49,002 bases of DNA from an uncultured Treponema sp. (GTDB lineage: Bacteria; Spirochaetota; Spirochaetia; Treponematales; Treponemataceae). Made by a program: the position numbers and the translations under genes. Position 1 is the stretch's first letter. The number at the start of each line of letters is the position of its first letter. Of this stretch, positions 16,829-24,796 are shown piece after piece. Location: contig CALFJF010000012.1 in the NCBI GenBank assembly GCA_937877535.1, positions 1 through 49,002 of the forward strand, written 5' to 3'. Under the pieces are notes generated by a model. It made no database searches. It was not told the origin of the DNA and saw nothing but the letters and a program-made list of their open reading frames with translations.

Positions 16829-17515
16829 ATCAAAAAGCTTGTTTTTGACGAACCGCTGGCAGAAATAAATAGTGGCACGCTCTATACCATTGTCAAGAAT
16901 GAGTACCCGCTTTTGTACGAGGGGATGAGGCAGAACGGCTTTGGGATTATGCAGTCATATCTTTCCATAAAAGGGCTGTATTTTCCAAAGACGCTGCCAA
17001 AATTTTCTCTGACAATCCGCTGCATCTGGGAAACGCTGGATTTCATCTGCCTTCCGCCGTCCATCACCGAAATTGCCGACTGGGGCTTTAGCTACGATAT
17101 GCTCCACGCAACACTATACGTGGAGGCGGGCAGCCAAACCGAAAAACTGCTAAAGACGCGCAACTATCCCTACACAGTTAAAAATGGGCTTCCAAAAGTG
17201 GACGGAAAGACGATTGAACCTTGCGAGCATTTTGTAATTTGGGTTGAGGAAAGCGAAGACGAGGAAAAGCGAAAATTCCTTGTAAAATATTTTGTGCCTG
17301 TAAGAAAATCAAAAGCCCCGCCCGTTACCTGCGAGAAAAAGGAAGAGCCTTGTGCTGTTTTAGAGAAACGCAAAGAGGCAAACAGATTTCTTTTGCTTAA
17401 AAATAAGTTTTTTAACAAAAAGTTAAGTTTCAACAGAGAGTCAGACATCACGAAAATGTCATTCGGATTTCTCTTTATGTCAATTTTTGTGTTTTTATTG
17501 GCTTGTTTTTTGTAA
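16829..17515 (+). CDS. LRR-related protein with C-terminal membrane segment; unusual start
   Basis: The frame opens after TAG at 16817 and runs to 17515. A perfect AGGAGG (16818-16823) is followed five bases later by ATC (16829), then KKLVFDEPLAEI and on in frame. There is no ATG, GTG or TTG before 16913, where TTG has no Shine-Dalgarno. Either ATC is used as a rare start or an ATG has mutated. The middle resembles the end of an LRR_5 block (LDFICLPPSITEIADWGF), then a charged linker, and a final hydrophobic segment (FLFMSIFVFLLACFL). The stop of the upstream LRR gene is 31 bases away, so the two form an operon. If ATC is dead this is a pseudogene. Confidence 0.6.
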   Translation: MKKLVFDEPLAEINSGTLYTIVKNEYPLLYEGMRQNGFGIMQSYLSIKGLYFPKTLPKFSLTIRCIWETLDFICLPPSITEIADWGFSYDMLHATLYVEAGSQTEKLLKTRNYPYTVKNGLPKVDGKTIEPCEHFVIWVEESEDEEKRKFLVKYFVPVRKSKAPPVTCEKKEEPCAVLEKRKEANRFLLLKNKFFNKKLSFNRESDITKMSFGFLFMSIFVFLLACFL

Positions 17516-17523
17516 AGATATTA

Positions 17524-17594
17524 TTGAATATATGCTGGAAGTGGTGATTTTGACAGGCTCAATCATCGTAGTTGCAACATACTTTTCGTAACAC
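17524..17594. repeat. Family C element with family B core inside
   Basis: The left end ATATATGCTGGAAGTGG and the right end CATACTTTTCGTAACACTAT are inverted relatives of the ends seen at 8915-9092. The interior GATTTTGACAGGCTCAATC is a family B core. One element thus combines two repeat families. Confidence 0.6.
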
Positions 17595-17677
17595 TATTTG
17601 AATTCTTATTTTATTTCCAAACAAAATTCAGTATACTGAAATAAATTTCTGACCAAAACGAAACTGGAGCAATAACC

Positions 17678-18622
17678 ATGGCATACAAAATTTTCATCGA
17701 CGGAAAAGACGGAACGACAGGACTCAAAATCTACGAGCGGTTCGAGAAGCGGGACGACATCGAAATCTTGCTGATTGACGAAGAAAAGCGCAAGGACGCA
17801 AACGAGCGCGCCAAGATGATTAACGCCTCTGACTTCACTTTCCTCTGTCTGCCCGACGCGGCAAGCATTGAGGCGGTCTCGCTCTGCACGAATCCGAATG
17901 TGCGCATTATCGACGCTTCCACGGCGCACCGCACGAATCCCGACTGGGCATACGGCTTCCCTGAACTTTCGGCAGAACATCGCGCCAGAATCGAAAAGTC
18001 AAAGCGCGTCGCTGTTCCCGGCTGTTATGCGTCGGGCTTCAATTCAATCTGCTATCCGCTCGTCACGCACGGAATAGTCCCGCCCGACTATCCCGTGGTG
18101 TGCCACGCGGTCTCAGGCTACTCCGGCGCGGGCAAAAAGGCAATCGCGCAGTACGAGGACGCTAACCGCAACCCCGAACTCGACTCGCCTCGGCTCTACG
18201 CTCTCACGCAGGAGCACAAGCATCTTCCCGAAATGATGAAAATCTCAGGTCTCACTTCAAAGCCGATTTTCACCCCTTACATCTGCGACTATTTTGCGGG
18301 AATGACCGTCACGATTGCTCTTCACGCGCGGCTTCTCTCAAAGAAACTCTCCGCAAAGGAAATCGCCGAAGTCTTCAAAGAGCATTATGACGGCTCGCGC
18401 TTCGTGAGAGCCGCTGATTTTATGGGCGAAGGAATTCTGAGCGAGAATTTCATTCCCGCGAACACGCTTGCTGGCACAAACAACATGCAGATTTTCGTTT
18501 ACGGAAACGACGAGCGAATCGTAATCACAAGCCGACTCGACAATCTCGGCAAGGGCGCGAGCGGTGCGGCGGTTCAGTGCATGAACATAATGATGGGAAT
18601 CGACGAAGGCACGGGGCTGTAA
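17678..18622 (+). CDS. argC: N-acetyl-gamma-glutamyl-phosphate reductase, short type
   Basis: It reduces N-acetylglutamyl phosphate with NADPH in arginine synthesis. The 314-residue length fits the short (type 2) ArgC. Motifs are FIDGKDGTTGLKIYER for the dinucleotide loop, DASTAHR, and VAVPGCYASG with catalytic cysteine 116, followed by SGYSGAGKK. The ATG follows GGAGC weakly. It lies 0.6 kb upstream of argA on the same strand, but a repeat array and a broken gene separate them. Confidence 0.92.
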   Translation: MAYKIFIDGKDGTTGLKIYERFEKRDDIEILLIDEEKRKDANERAKMINASDFTFLCLPDAASIEAVSLCTNPNVRIIDASTAHRTNPDWAYGFPELSAEHRARIEKSKRVAVPGCYASGFNSICYPLVTHGIVPPDYPVVCHAVSGYSGAGKKAIAQYEDANRNPELDSPRLYALTQEHKHLPEMMKISGLTSKPIFTPYICDYFAGMTVTIALHARLLSKKLSAKEIAEVFKEHYDGSRFVRAADFMGEGILSENFIPANTLAGTNNMQIFVYGNDERIVITSRLDNLGKGASGAAVQCMNIMMGIDEGTGL

Positions 18623-18784
18623 GTTCAGTTGTTCAAAATCCATATTTTCAACGCGGGAAAAATAGTGGAACGTTCGTTGAAGTTTTGTTGAAAAATTGTT
18701 GAAAAATGGGCGATTTTTTACGGGATTTTGGTGAATTTTGTCTATTCGATTTTGTGTTTTGAGTTACGAGATTTCAGAAGTTGT

Positions 18785-18868
18785 GGTTGCAAGAATTCGG
18801 TGGTTGCGGTTGCAAGAATTCGGTGATTGCGGTTACAAGAATTCGGTGGTTGAGGCTCTCGAAACCAC
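18785..18868 (+). repeat. Three 23-bp tandem repeats ending in a family B core
   Basis: The unit GGTTGCAAGAATTCGGTGG plus TTGC is repeated three times at 18785-18853, with one or two changes per copy. The third unit runs into GGTGGTTGAGGCTCTCGAAACCAC (18845-18868), a family B palindrome. The rest of 18623-18938 holds nothing I can name. Confidence 0.75.
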
Positions 18869-18938
18869 AAAAATTTTTAAGAAAAAACGCTAAATCTAAA
18901 ACCTATACTATTACTGTTACGGTAGGAGGTACACAAAC

Positions 18939-19191
18939 ATGAATAAGCTAAAAGAAATATTTTCAATTGAAAATATAATTGAATTTTTTTCTGAACACTG
19001 GGCAGCTCTTTTTGTAGCAAGTATATTTCTTGCATTCGGATGAGGGCTCATCGGTATGTCATTTTCTGACGGAGGTCAATGGTTACCAGATGCTCCAGCT
19101 TTGGGCAAAGGCTTTTTACGCATTTACGACACCTTTTCGGTACGCATGGATGATTATTATCGGAATTGCCTGGGTGCTAGGACTCTTGTAG
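18939..19191 (+). pseudogene. Broken small membrane protein
   Basis: An ATG at 18939 with TAGGAGGT upstream begins MNKLKEIFSIENIIEFF and enters a hydrophobic stretch (WAALFVASIFLAFG) that is stopped by TGA after 34 codons. Past the stop the same frame continues GLIGMSF as if a Trp codon had become TGA, and a different frame then gives FYAFTTPFRYAWMII, IGIAWVLGLL and a stop at 19189-19191. This reads as one two-helix membrane protein of about 84 residues with a nonsense change and a frameshift. I do not recognise the family. Confidence 0.5.
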
Positions 19192-19247
19192 GTTAGTTTT
19201 GAGGAAGCGATTTTGAAGCGGCGTTTTCAAAATCGCGCTAAAATAAA

Positions 19248-20639
19248 ATGGAACAGAGCGAAAACAACATTACGAATCTTGACGCAAATCAAATAATCGA
19301 CATTCAGGCGCGAATCAAGGAAAAGTCAGAGCGAATCCGCGATGTTATTCGCTATATTGGGCGATTCAAAAATGCCGCCGTTGTCATTCACATCGACGAC
19401 CGAATTCTTGATTCTCCGCTTTTTGCAAATCATATTCGCGACATCGCGCTTCTTCACGAGGCGGGGCTTCGCGTCATAATTGTTCCTGGCGCTCACGGAC
19501 GAATTGACTCGGTGCTTTCTCAAAATTCGATTTTTTGGAGCATGAAAAACGGAGTCCGAATTACGAGCGAGGAAGCGATGCCGCTCATAAAAACTGCCGC
19601 GTTTGACACGGCAAACGTTGTTATGACAAGTCTTGCAGGCGAGCATTTGACCGCCGTGATTGGAAATTGGGTTCGGGCGCGCGGAAAAGGCGTGCTTTCG
19701 GGAATTGATTATGGAACTGCGGGCGAAATCGACAGAATCGACGAAAAAACGCTTGAAACGGTAATCGAAAACGGCTTCATTCCGATTTTTCCATGCATCG
19801 GCTGGAGTTTGAACGGAAAACCGTACAACATTTCGTCTTCGCGTCTTGCTGCGCAAATTGCAATCAAACTCAAGGCGGACAAACTCTTTTATTTGCTTCC
19901 TGATGCGGAAATCTCTGGAAAAAATTTTGTAATTCCTTCCGAAATCGGTCTTTCTCCCGAAGGCTGCGTTCCTGCGATGAATCTTGAAGAACTCGACTCT
20001 TTTTTGGACGCAAACAAAAAAGCCGACAAAAAAAAGGATTTTCATGCCGTTCTGTCGCTTTTGAATCTTTCGCGCGAGGCGGTGGAAAAAGGCGTTACGC
20101 GCGTTCACGTTTTGAATGGTTCGCTTGAAGGCTCTATTCCGTGCGAGATTTTTTCAGACCTCGGTTCTGGAACGATGATTTACGCCGCAGATTACGGAAA
20201 ATTCCGAGCAATGCGGCGCGAGGACATTCCTGCCGTTCTTTCTTTGATTCGACCGTTTGTTCAGAAAAAAATCCTGCTTCCCAGAACAAAGCAATCGCTT
20301 GAAGCGCAATGCGATGATTACATTGTCTACGAACTCGATGGGGCGGTGCGCGCGTGCGCGGCTCTTCACATTTACGGGCGAAGTCAAGCGGAAATTGCGT
20401 CGGTTGCCGTTGACGAAACGTGTGCACACATCGGGCTTGGACCTAAAATGATTTCGTATCTTTTGGACAAAGCGCGAACGATTAGCATTGAAAGCGTTTT
20501 TATTTTGACAACGCAAACTGCCGATTGGTTTGAAAAACTCGGCTTTAAGGCTGATTCAATCGACTCGCTTCCCGAAGAGCGGCGCAAAATCTGGAATCCA
20601 AAACGCGGCTCAAAAGTGTTTCGTCTTGCAAAACTGTGA
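19248..20639 (+). CDS. argA: N-acetylglutamate synthase (amino-acid kinase fold plus GNAT)
   Basis: It acetylates glutamate from acetyl-CoA, the first step of arginine synthesis. The N-terminal two thirds is an amino-acid-kinase-like domain (AVVIHIDDRIL, IIVPGAHGRIDSVL, FIPIFPCIGWS) that binds arginine for feedback control in known ArgA. From about residue 320 a GNAT domain follows, with IASVAVDETCAHIGLGPKM as the acetyl-CoA loop. Length 463 is slightly over the E. coli enzyme. TAAAATAAA lies directly before the ATG and there is no Shine-Dalgarno. Confidence 0.9.
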   Translation: MEQSENNITNLDANQIIDIQARIKEKSERIRDVIRYIGRFKNAAVVIHIDDRILDSPLFANHIRDIALLHEAGLRVIIVPGAHGRIDSVLSQNSIFWSMKNGVRITSEEAMPLIKTAAFDTANVVMTSLAGEHLTAVIGNWVRARGKGVLSGIDYGTAGEIDRIDEKTLETVIENGFIPIFPCIGWSLNGKPYNISSSRLAAQIAIKLKADKLFYLLPDAEISGKNFVIPSEIGLSPEGCVPAMNLEELDSFLDANKKADKKKDFHAVLSLLNLSREAVEKGVTRVHVLNGSLEGSIPCEIFSDLGSGTMIYAADYGKFRAMRREDIPAVLSLIRPFVQKKILLPRTKQSLEAQCDDYIVYELDGAVRACAALHIYGRSQAEIASVAVDETCAHIGLGPKMISYLLDKARTISIESVFILTTQTADWFEKLGFKADSIDSLPEERRKIWNPKRGSKVFRLAKL

Positions 20640-20748
20640 TTTTCTCGCTCTTTTTTAGATTGTGCTTCACAAATGCCACCGCTTATTGTAGAATAAAGAG
20701 CGATTGGATTTTTTCCATCGAATATCATTTTTATATGGAGAATCAAAA

Positions 20749-21024
20749 ATGAACAAAACAGAATTGGTCGAAAAAATCGCCGCGGACACAAAACTTTCAA
20801 AGAAAGACACCGAGTCTTTCATCAAAGCGTTCACCGACAACGTGTCAAAGGCTCTTGAGAGCGGAGATGTCGTTCAGCTCATCGGATTTGGAACGTTCTC
20901 TGTGGCAGAACGCAGCGAGCGCACGGGACGCAATCCAAAAACGAACGAAACGATTAAGATTCCAGCGTCAAAATCGCCAAAGTTCAAGCCTGGCAAGGCA
21001 CTCAAAGACCTTGTGAACAAATAA
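20749..21024 (+). CDS. hup: HU/IHF-family DNA-binding protein
   Basis: The 91-residue protein begins MNKTELVEKIAADTKLSKKD, has the central LIGFGTFSVAERSERTGRNP arm with the GRNP motif that intercalates into DNA, and a C-terminal SPKFKPGKALKDLVN. All are diagnostic of HU. It bends DNA non-specifically in the nucleoid. The ATG at 20749 follows TGGAG; a -10 box TAGAAT lies about 60 bases upstream. A strong terminator follows. Confidence 0.95.
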   Translation: MNKTELVEKIAADTKLSKKDTESFIKAFTDNVSKALESGDVVQLIGFGTFSVAERSERTGRNPKTNETIKIPASKSPKFKPGKALKDLVNK

Positions 21025-21037
21025 GATGTATACCAAA

Positions 21038-21065
21038 ACGACCGCACTTTTTGCGGTCGTTTTTA
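21038..21065. terminator. Terminator shared by HU gene and cobalamin operon
   Basis: AACGACCGCA (21038-21047) pairs with TGCGGTCGTT (21052-21061), then TTTT. It lies between two convergent genes. Confidence 0.85.
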
Positions 21066-22889
21066 TATTTTTGAAAGCGAAATCGTTACGCCATTTTTTG
21101 CGTTTTTTTTCAAAACGATTTTTTCGCTTCCGCCATTTGCGGCTTTTGCCGCCGCGCGTTCGCACACGCACCCCACTCCAACCGTTTTGTTCACAAACTC
21201 TGATTCAGAAAAATTGCCTTTTACTTTTTCCAATTCCTTTGCAGAATATGTTAAAAACGGCACACCATATTTTTTTGCAACAGAAATAAACGCTTTTTCG
21301 TCTTTTTTTTTGTCGATGGAACAAAAGCAAAAAATCGATTCTTTTCTCAAATTTTTCATCAAAAGCGCGTCGTTAATCGCAGTTTCTACCGCCAATTCTG
21401 AAATTCCGCGTTTTGCGCCAAGTCCAACGCAAACGCTTTTTTTTACAAAAACGAGTGGGGCGTTTTTTGCATTTTGAGAAAAAATTTGATTTTGAATTTT
21501 TGAATCGAGCAAAACAAGATTTGCTTTGTTCGGATTTTCTTCATAAAAAAAATGAGAATCCAAAAGAAGATTTTTCACTTCATCGCGCTCCAAAAGCGGA
21601 TTTTGAACAAAAATGCCGATTTTTTCGCCCAAAATCAGTTTTTTTGCGAGCGTTTTTATTTCTTTTGGATTTTGAATCGCAAAGTCGTTTTGAGAAGCCC
21701 ATTCGTCGAGGGCGGGAACGCCGTTCACGTCGGTTGCGCTTGTGATTACGGCAGTTGAACCGAACGAATCGGAAATCAAACGGCAGATTTCGTTTGCGCC
21801 TCCAACGTGTGCGGACAAAATCGGCACGCAAAACCGCGCTTTTTCGTCAACGCACAGAACGGCGGGGTCGCTCATTTTTGACTGAACGAAAGGCGCAATC
21901 GTTCTTACGGCAATGCCAATCGCGCCCACAAAAATCAAAATTCTGCGCCCGCTTTCAAAAAAAGCATCGCGCGTTTGCGTTTTTGCCTCCAACCGATTTT
22001 CTCCAAAGCACGATTTGATTTGGACGTTTTTGCAATTTGTGAGTTTTTCTGCGATTTTTTCTGCCAAAATGTGTCCGCGTTCGCTAAACGTCAAGATTTT
22101 TGCACAATCAAATGAAAAAGCGTGATTTTCTTTTTCTTGTGCATTTCTAAAACTCGTTGAAAAATCGCTTGCGTACAGTCGGCTTTTTTCCGCATTTTCT
22201 CCAAGAAAATCGCCCGCAAAAATAATTGCGTGGTTTTTGATTCCCGCTTCTTGCGTTTTTTTTGAAATCGTTTCGAGCGTTCCCCAAATAATTTTTTCGT
22301 CTTCCCAGGTTGCGCGAAAAACCACGGCGCACGGCGTTTTTTTTGAAAATGCGCCACCTTGCAGCAGTTTTTCGCAAACGGCTTCGATTTTGTCCGCGCT
22401 CAAAAAAATCGCCATACTTGAACCGTGTTTTGAAAGTTTTTCAAGGCTCTCGTTTTCTGGAACGCTCGTTCGTCCCGAAAGGCGCGTAATTATAAGAGAT
22501 TGCGTTTTGTTCGGAACGGTGAATTCTTTTTTTAACGCGGCAGCTGCCCCAAAAAGACTCGAAACGCCGGGGCAGATTTCAAAATTCACATTGTGTTTTT
22601 TGAGTTCTTCGATTTGCTCACCAATCGCGCCGTAAAGCGAGCCATCGCCCGTGTGAAGTCGAACGGCGTTTAGCCCGCGTTTTTGAGAATCGAGCAAAAC
22701 GTCGGTTGTTTCTGAAAGCGTCATTTTTGAACTGTCAAAAATGGCTACATTTTCGCGGCAATTCAAAAGAAGTCGCGGATTTACAAGGCTTCCCGCCCAA
22801 ATTACAACGTCGGCGCAAGAAAGCAGTTTTTTTCCGCGAACCGTTATCAAATCTTGTGCGCCAGGACCTGCTCCCACAAAATAAATCAT
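21063..22889 (-). CDS. cbiF-cbiG: Fused CbiF-CbiG (precorrin-4 C11-methyltransferase / cobalt-precorrin-5A hydrolase)
   Basis: The first 245 residues are an SAM-dependent precorrin methyltransferase: MIYFVGAGPGAQDLITVRG, VRLHTGDGSLYGAIGEQ and ICPGVSSLFGAAAAL mark CbiF/CobM. The remainder is CbiG: FVGAIGIAVRTIAPFVQSK and DPAVLCVDE, VPILSAHVGGANEI, and a C-terminal CVGLGAKRGISELAVE domain. Both steps are successive in the anaerobic (early cobalt) pathway, so the fusion joins enzymes acting on the same intermediate. The ATG at 22889 overlaps the cbiJ stop and follows AAAGGAA. The protein has 608 residues. Confidence 0.88.
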   Translation of the reverse strand: MIYFVGAGPGAQDLITVRGKKLLSCADVVIWAGSLVNPRLLLNCRENVAIFDSSKMTLSETTDVLLDSQKRGLNAVRLHTGDGSLYGAIGEQIEELKKHNVNFEICPGVSSLFGAAAALKKEFTVPNKTQSLIITRLSGRTSVPENESLEKLSKHGSSMAIFLSADKIEAVCEKLLQGGAFSKKTPCAVVFRATWEDEKIIWGTLETISKKTQEAGIKNHAIIFAGDFLGENAEKSRLYASDFSTSFRNAQEKENHAFSFDCAKILTFSERGHILAEKIAEKLTNCKNVQIKSCFGENRLEAKTQTRDAFFESGRRILIFVGAIGIAVRTIAPFVQSKMSDPAVLCVDEKARFCVPILSAHVGGANEICRLISDSFGSTAVITSATDVNGVPALDEWASQNDFAIQNPKEIKTLAKKLILGEKIGIFVQNPLLERDEVKNLLLDSHFFYEENPNKANLVLLDSKIQNQIFSQNAKNAPLVFVKKSVCVGLGAKRGISELAVETAINDALLMKNLRKESIFCFCSIDKKKDEKAFISVAKKYGVPFLTYSAKELEKVKGNFSESEFVNKTVGVGCVCERAAAKAANGGSEKIVLKKNAKNGVTISLSKI

Positions 22890-23659
22890 TTTTTTGTTCC
22901 TTTTGCATTTTTTGCAATTTCTAAAAGCCATAATGCAACGTCATTTTTTGAAAACGCGAGATTTGTGCTTTTTTCGATTGGACGGCGAAGCGCAAAAATG
23001 CTCATTGAAAGAGCACGAGCCGCTTTGATTTTTTCGTCTTCGCCGCCGTTCGCTCCGCTCAATTTTGTAACGAGGATTTTTGATTTTGTTTCCAAAAACA
23101 TCGCTTCGTTTAAGTTTGCAGAAAAAGGTCCTTGCATTGCAATTATCCGCGAGCCTTTGAGTCCGAGGCTTTTGCAAATGCGAATTGACTCTTCGCTTGG
23201 AAGCGTGCGCACAAAAAGTCGCTCCAAGTCGATTTTTGAAACGAGCGAGCCGAGGTCGTTTGTTCCCGTGGACACAAAAATCGTTCCGTTCGTTTTTGTT
23301 AGCGCACTTGCTAAATCTGTCATCGAGTCAAAAAGAAAAATCCCGTCAAGATTTTCTTTGGAAACGGGACGAAAAAAACGCAACAGCGGAATGTGTAACG
23401 ACTCGCACGCATCAAAAATTGCTGCGTGGGATTTTGTTGCATAAGGATGCGTTGCGTCAATCACCGCGCCGTATTTTCCATCAAAAAGAACGGTTTTCAT
23501 TTCGCACTCGCTCAATTTTCCAGAGATGATTTTTTCGCTTTGCAAAGCACATTCTCTGCCGTATTCGCTTGCCACGCTCAACGTTACGTCGTGCTTTTGT
23601 GAGAGAAACGAAAATAATTCCCGCCCTTCCGTGGTTCCGCCAAAAAGCAGGATTTTCAC
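22886..23659 (-). CDS. cbiJ: Cobalt-precorrin-6A reductase
   Basis: It reduces a double bond in the corrin ring precursor with a nicotinamide cofactor. The 257-residue protein has ILLFGGTTEGRELFSFL at the N-terminus, VIDATHPYATKSHAAI, IFVSTGTNDLGSL and a late VTKLSGANGGEDEKI, all typical of CbiJ/CobK. Its ends overlap those of cbiH upstream and cbiFG downstream by four bases each, so the three genes are translationally coupled. Confidence 0.88.
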   Translation of the reverse strand: MKILLFGGTTEGRELFSFLSQKHDVTLSVASEYGRECALQSEKIISGKLSECEMKTVLFDGKYGAVIDATHPYATKSHAAIFDACESLHIPLLRFFRPVSKENLDGIFLFDSMTDLASALTKTNGTIFVSTGTNDLGSLVSKIDLERLFVRTLPSEESIRICKSLGLKGSRIIAMQGPFSANLNEAMFLETKSKILVTKLSGANGGEDEKIKAARALSMSIFALRRPIEKSTNLAFSKNDVALWLLEIAKNAKGTKK

Positions 23660-24411
23660 GCGCTCACTCCGTAACCGCGCTCCGTTACCATTCGCTTTTT
23701 ATTGCCCACTTGTATGATTTTTGTGTCGCTGTTTCCAACAAAAATCGTTGAAAACATATCGGCTTCAAAATCGCACAGTTCCAAAAGCGTCAAAATTCCC
23801 CACTCTTCTGCATTCCTTCCAACGTTTTTGACAAATCCGCAAACGGTATGTTCGGCTCGATTTTCCAAAAGAATCTTTGCCGCCCGAAAGAGCGTGTCGG
23901 TTCTTGTTTTTGAACGCGGATTGTACAAAACAACGCAAAAATCTCCCAGCGAAGTTGCCCGAAGCCGCTTTTCGATTTTTTCCCACGGCGTGAGCCTATC
24001 CGAAAGAGAAACAACCGCAAAATCGTTTGTAAGCGGAGAGCCTAACAACGCCGCTCCAGACAAAGCCACCGTAACGCCAGGCACAATTTCAACGCCCACT
24101 CCAAAACGTGGCGCAAGCGAAAGCGCGAGCGACGAAAGCGCGTAAACTCCCGCGTCTCCTGAGCAAACGAGCGCGGTTTTTTTTCCAGCGGCGGCACTTT
24201 TTAGCGCGAGGATAACGCGCTCTTCTTCTTGTGTCATTCCCGTGGAAATAATTTCCTTTGTGGACAAAAGCGCGCTTTCTGCATTTTTTAGAATGTCGAT
24301 GTACGTTTTGTATCCCGCAATCACGTCTGCTTCCAAAATTGCCGCACGAGCGTCAATCGTCATTCCGCCAGCGTTTCCAGGTCCAATTCCAACAACGAGT
24401 AAATCTTCCAT
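23656..24411 (-). CDS. cbiH: Precorrin-3B C17-methyltransferase
   Basis: It methylates C17 and contracts the ring in cobalamin synthesis. Motifs are LLVVGIGPGNAGGMTIDAR, VIAGYKTYIDIL, ALVCSGDAGVYAL and VEIVPGVTVALSGAALLGSPL, which identify CbiH/CobJ. Length is 251 residues. It is the first gene of the cbiH-cbiJ-cbiFG operon. TAGAAT ends 6 bases before the ATG and no Shine-Dalgarno is visible, so the transcript may be leaderless. I see no cobalamin riboswitch in the 130-base gap upstream. The other pathway genes are outside the window. Confidence 0.9.
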   Translation of the reverse strand: MEDLLVVGIGPGNAGGMTIDARAAILEADVIAGYKTYIDILKNAESALLSTKEIISTGMTQEEERVILALKSAAAGKKTALVCSGDAGVYALSSLALSLAPRFGVGVEIVPGVTVALSGAALLGSPLTNDFAVVSLSDRLTPWEKIEKRLRATSLGDFCVVLYNPRSKTRTDTLFRAAKILLENRAEHTVCGFVKNVGRNAEEWGILTLLELCDFEADMFSTIFVGNSDTKIIQVGNKKRMVTERGYGVSA

Positions 24412-24545
24412 AAATTTATTCTATCTTTTTTGCGTTTGTTTTTGTAGCAACGAATTTTTTGAGATGAGCAGATTGTGTGGTTTCGCTCAACCAGCGCGGT
24501 TTTCGTTACTTTTGAAATTGCGCGTTTTTTGCTAAAATCGCTTGC

Positions 24546-24785
24546 ATGAAAGCATTGTTTTCGCTTGTTTTGGTTTTAATTTTGTCTGCGCTCGGTTTTT
24601 ACGCTTGCTCGTCTTTTAAGGCGTTTGAAGATTCCGCGCCCGCCCAAGCCGAAAAAACTGAAATTTCCGACGAAGGCTGGAACGGCTCAAATTCGACTTC
24701 CGTTGTGGACGTTTCTCAAGATGTGGGCGCAGAAGAAGCCGTAAATGCCGCCTCGTCATCGTCTTCGGAAAAAATCAATTTTTAG
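24546..24785 (+). CDS. Small putative lipoprotein, 79 aa
   Basis: MKALFSLVLVLILSALGF leads to ACSS, a loose spirochaetal lipobox (cysteine 21). The mature part is short, acidic and Ser-rich, with no recognisable domain. TAAAAT (24533-24538) lies 7 bases before the ATG with no Shine-Dalgarno, so it looks leaderless. The gene ends 11 bases before the MORN-repeat gene and is probably its operon partner. Confidence 0.65.
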   Translation: MKALFSLVLVLILSALGFYACSSFKAFEDSAPAQAEKTEISDEGWNGSNSTSVVDVSQDVGAEEAVNAASSSSSEKINF

Positions 24786-24796
24786 GTTTTGGCAAA

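Noticed and set aside
18785..18853. Three direct repeats as a minimal CRISPR array
   Set aside because: The units are contiguous with no spacers and no cas genes are present.
19326..20108. 260-codon minus-strand frame opposite argA
   Set aside because: Arg/Asn/Lys-rich composition with no domain, lying wholly antisense to a clear argA; it is a shadow.
24412..24545. Cobalamin riboswitch before cbiH
   Set aside because: The gap is only about 130 bases, is shared with a divergent gene, and shows no B12-box-like sequence.
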